Source: Verrucomicrobiales bacterium (GTDB lineage Bacteria; Verrucomicrobiota; Verrucomicrobiia; Verrucomicrobiales; DEV007). From it: 6,163 nucleotides of DNA. The stretch spans positions 1 to 6,163 of the forward strand of contig SLGN01000097.1 of NCBI GenBank assembly GCA_007123695.1, given 5' to 3'. This document shows positions 5,738-6,163 of the stretch, one piece after another. The notes under the pieces were generated by a model that was given only the letters and a program-made list of their open reading frames with translations, was not told the DNA's origin and searched no databases. Position 1 is the stretch's first letter, and every line of letters begins with the position of its first letter. A program made the translations under genes and the position numbers.

Positions 5738-6163
5738 ATTGGAGCAGGCTGGGTTCCAAGGTTTCTTCGATGTCGGAGGGGCGCAGATGGGTTCCGGGGA
5801 GGATGGCGTCGTGCGGGGTCTTGCTTTTCCCCGTCAGCATCCATTCGCAGACGTGGGCGAGCTGGTAGGAGACCAAGGGAGGCACCGCGTCGCCGATGTG
5901 TCGATAGCGGTTCGACAGCGCCGAGCCCTCGAAGCGGAAGTCGTTGGGGAAGCCTTGCAGGATCGCCATCTCGCGGACGGAGCAGAGGCGGTCCTCGGCG
6001 GGGTGCGCGTAACGCCCGTTGCCGATGTGGGCGCACTCGCGCTTGATCGTCGGGGCGGGGCGGTCCCAACTCATGCGTCCATAGACGTCGGGGTGCGAGC
6101 CGAGCTTCCTGCGGGCGACGAGCCGCTTCATCGCGGGGGTCATCAGTGCGTCGGCGTCCGGCC
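5730..6163 (-). CDS. DNA (cytosine-5-)-methyltransferase, C-terminal part
   Basis: This is the C-terminal part of a C5-cytosine methyltransferase, which transfers a methyl group from S-adenosylmethionine to cytosine in a specific DNA site. The frame is open to the right edge, so the N-terminal motifs I-VI, including the catalytic Pro-Cys, are outside the window. Visible are a motif VIII-like segment (YGRMSWDRPAPTIKRE), a motif IX segment (RLCSVREMAILQGFPNDFRF) and motif X (RYRHIGDAVPPLVSYQLA, near 5865-5905). Motif X usually reads GNAVPP; here Asn is replaced by Asp. Motifs VIII and IX are only about 20 residues apart, a normal distance. The target-recognition region lies before motif IX and is mostly out of view. 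About 35 residues follow motif X, ending in LLQYA. The stop overlaps the start of the downstream nuclease gene by 8 bp, so the two form an operon with methyltransferase first. Its role is to protect host DNA from the partner nuclease. The family call is very firm. Confidence 0.94.
   Translation of the reverse strand, partial: PDADALMTPAMKRLVARRKLGSHPDVYGRMSWDRPAPTIKRECAHIGNGRYAHPAEDRLCSVREMAILQGFPNDFRFEGSALSNRYRHIGDAVPPLVSYQLAHVCEWMLTGKSKTPHDAILPGTHLRPSDIEETLEPSLLQYA

Overview
The window is GC-rich and gene-dense, with four sequence features pointing to a Gram-negative bacterium. These are two secreted or periplasmic proteins with signal peptides, a Na/Pi-type transporter, a REP-associated (RAYT-like) transposase and a type II restriction-modification pair. 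No marker gene is present, so the lineage is uncertain. The style of the transposase and of the DUF4832-like protein, and the lack of clear Shine-Dalgarno sites, would fit Verrucomicrobiota or a related PVC-group bacterium. That is an impression, not a proof.

Layout. (1) 1-367, minus: N-terminal part of a Y1/HUH transposase that runs off the left edge. (2) 368-628: AT-richer spacer with a small cluster of short palindromes. (3) 629-1444, minus: complete secreted phosphodiester glycosidase-like (NAGPA domain) protein. (4) 1445-1640: divergent promoter region containing a perfect 10-bp inverted repeat. (5) 1641-4769, plus: one 1042-residue gene that joins a secreted DUF4832-like glycoside-hydrolase-type barrel, a low-complexity linker, a complete Na/Pi-cotransporter membrane domain and a PhoU-like helical tail. 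(6) 4770-5029: convergent spacer with a markedly AT-rich core. (7) 5030-5737 and 5730-6163, both minus: a type II restriction endonuclease candidate overlapping by 8 bp the C-terminal half of a DNA cytosine-5 methyltransferase that runs off the right edge.

How the parts may work together. The central divergent pair is the most interesting unit. One protein belongs to a family that cleaves sugar-phosphodiester bonds outside the cytoplasm. Its neighbour tethers a glycosidase-like domain, predicted to lie outside the membrane, to a phosphate transporter. Together they suggest capture of phosphate or phosphosugar from glycans, though this is inference from domain content and proximity. The flanking transposase and restriction-modification genes are typical accessory, mobile-type genes and need not be functionally linked to the central pair.
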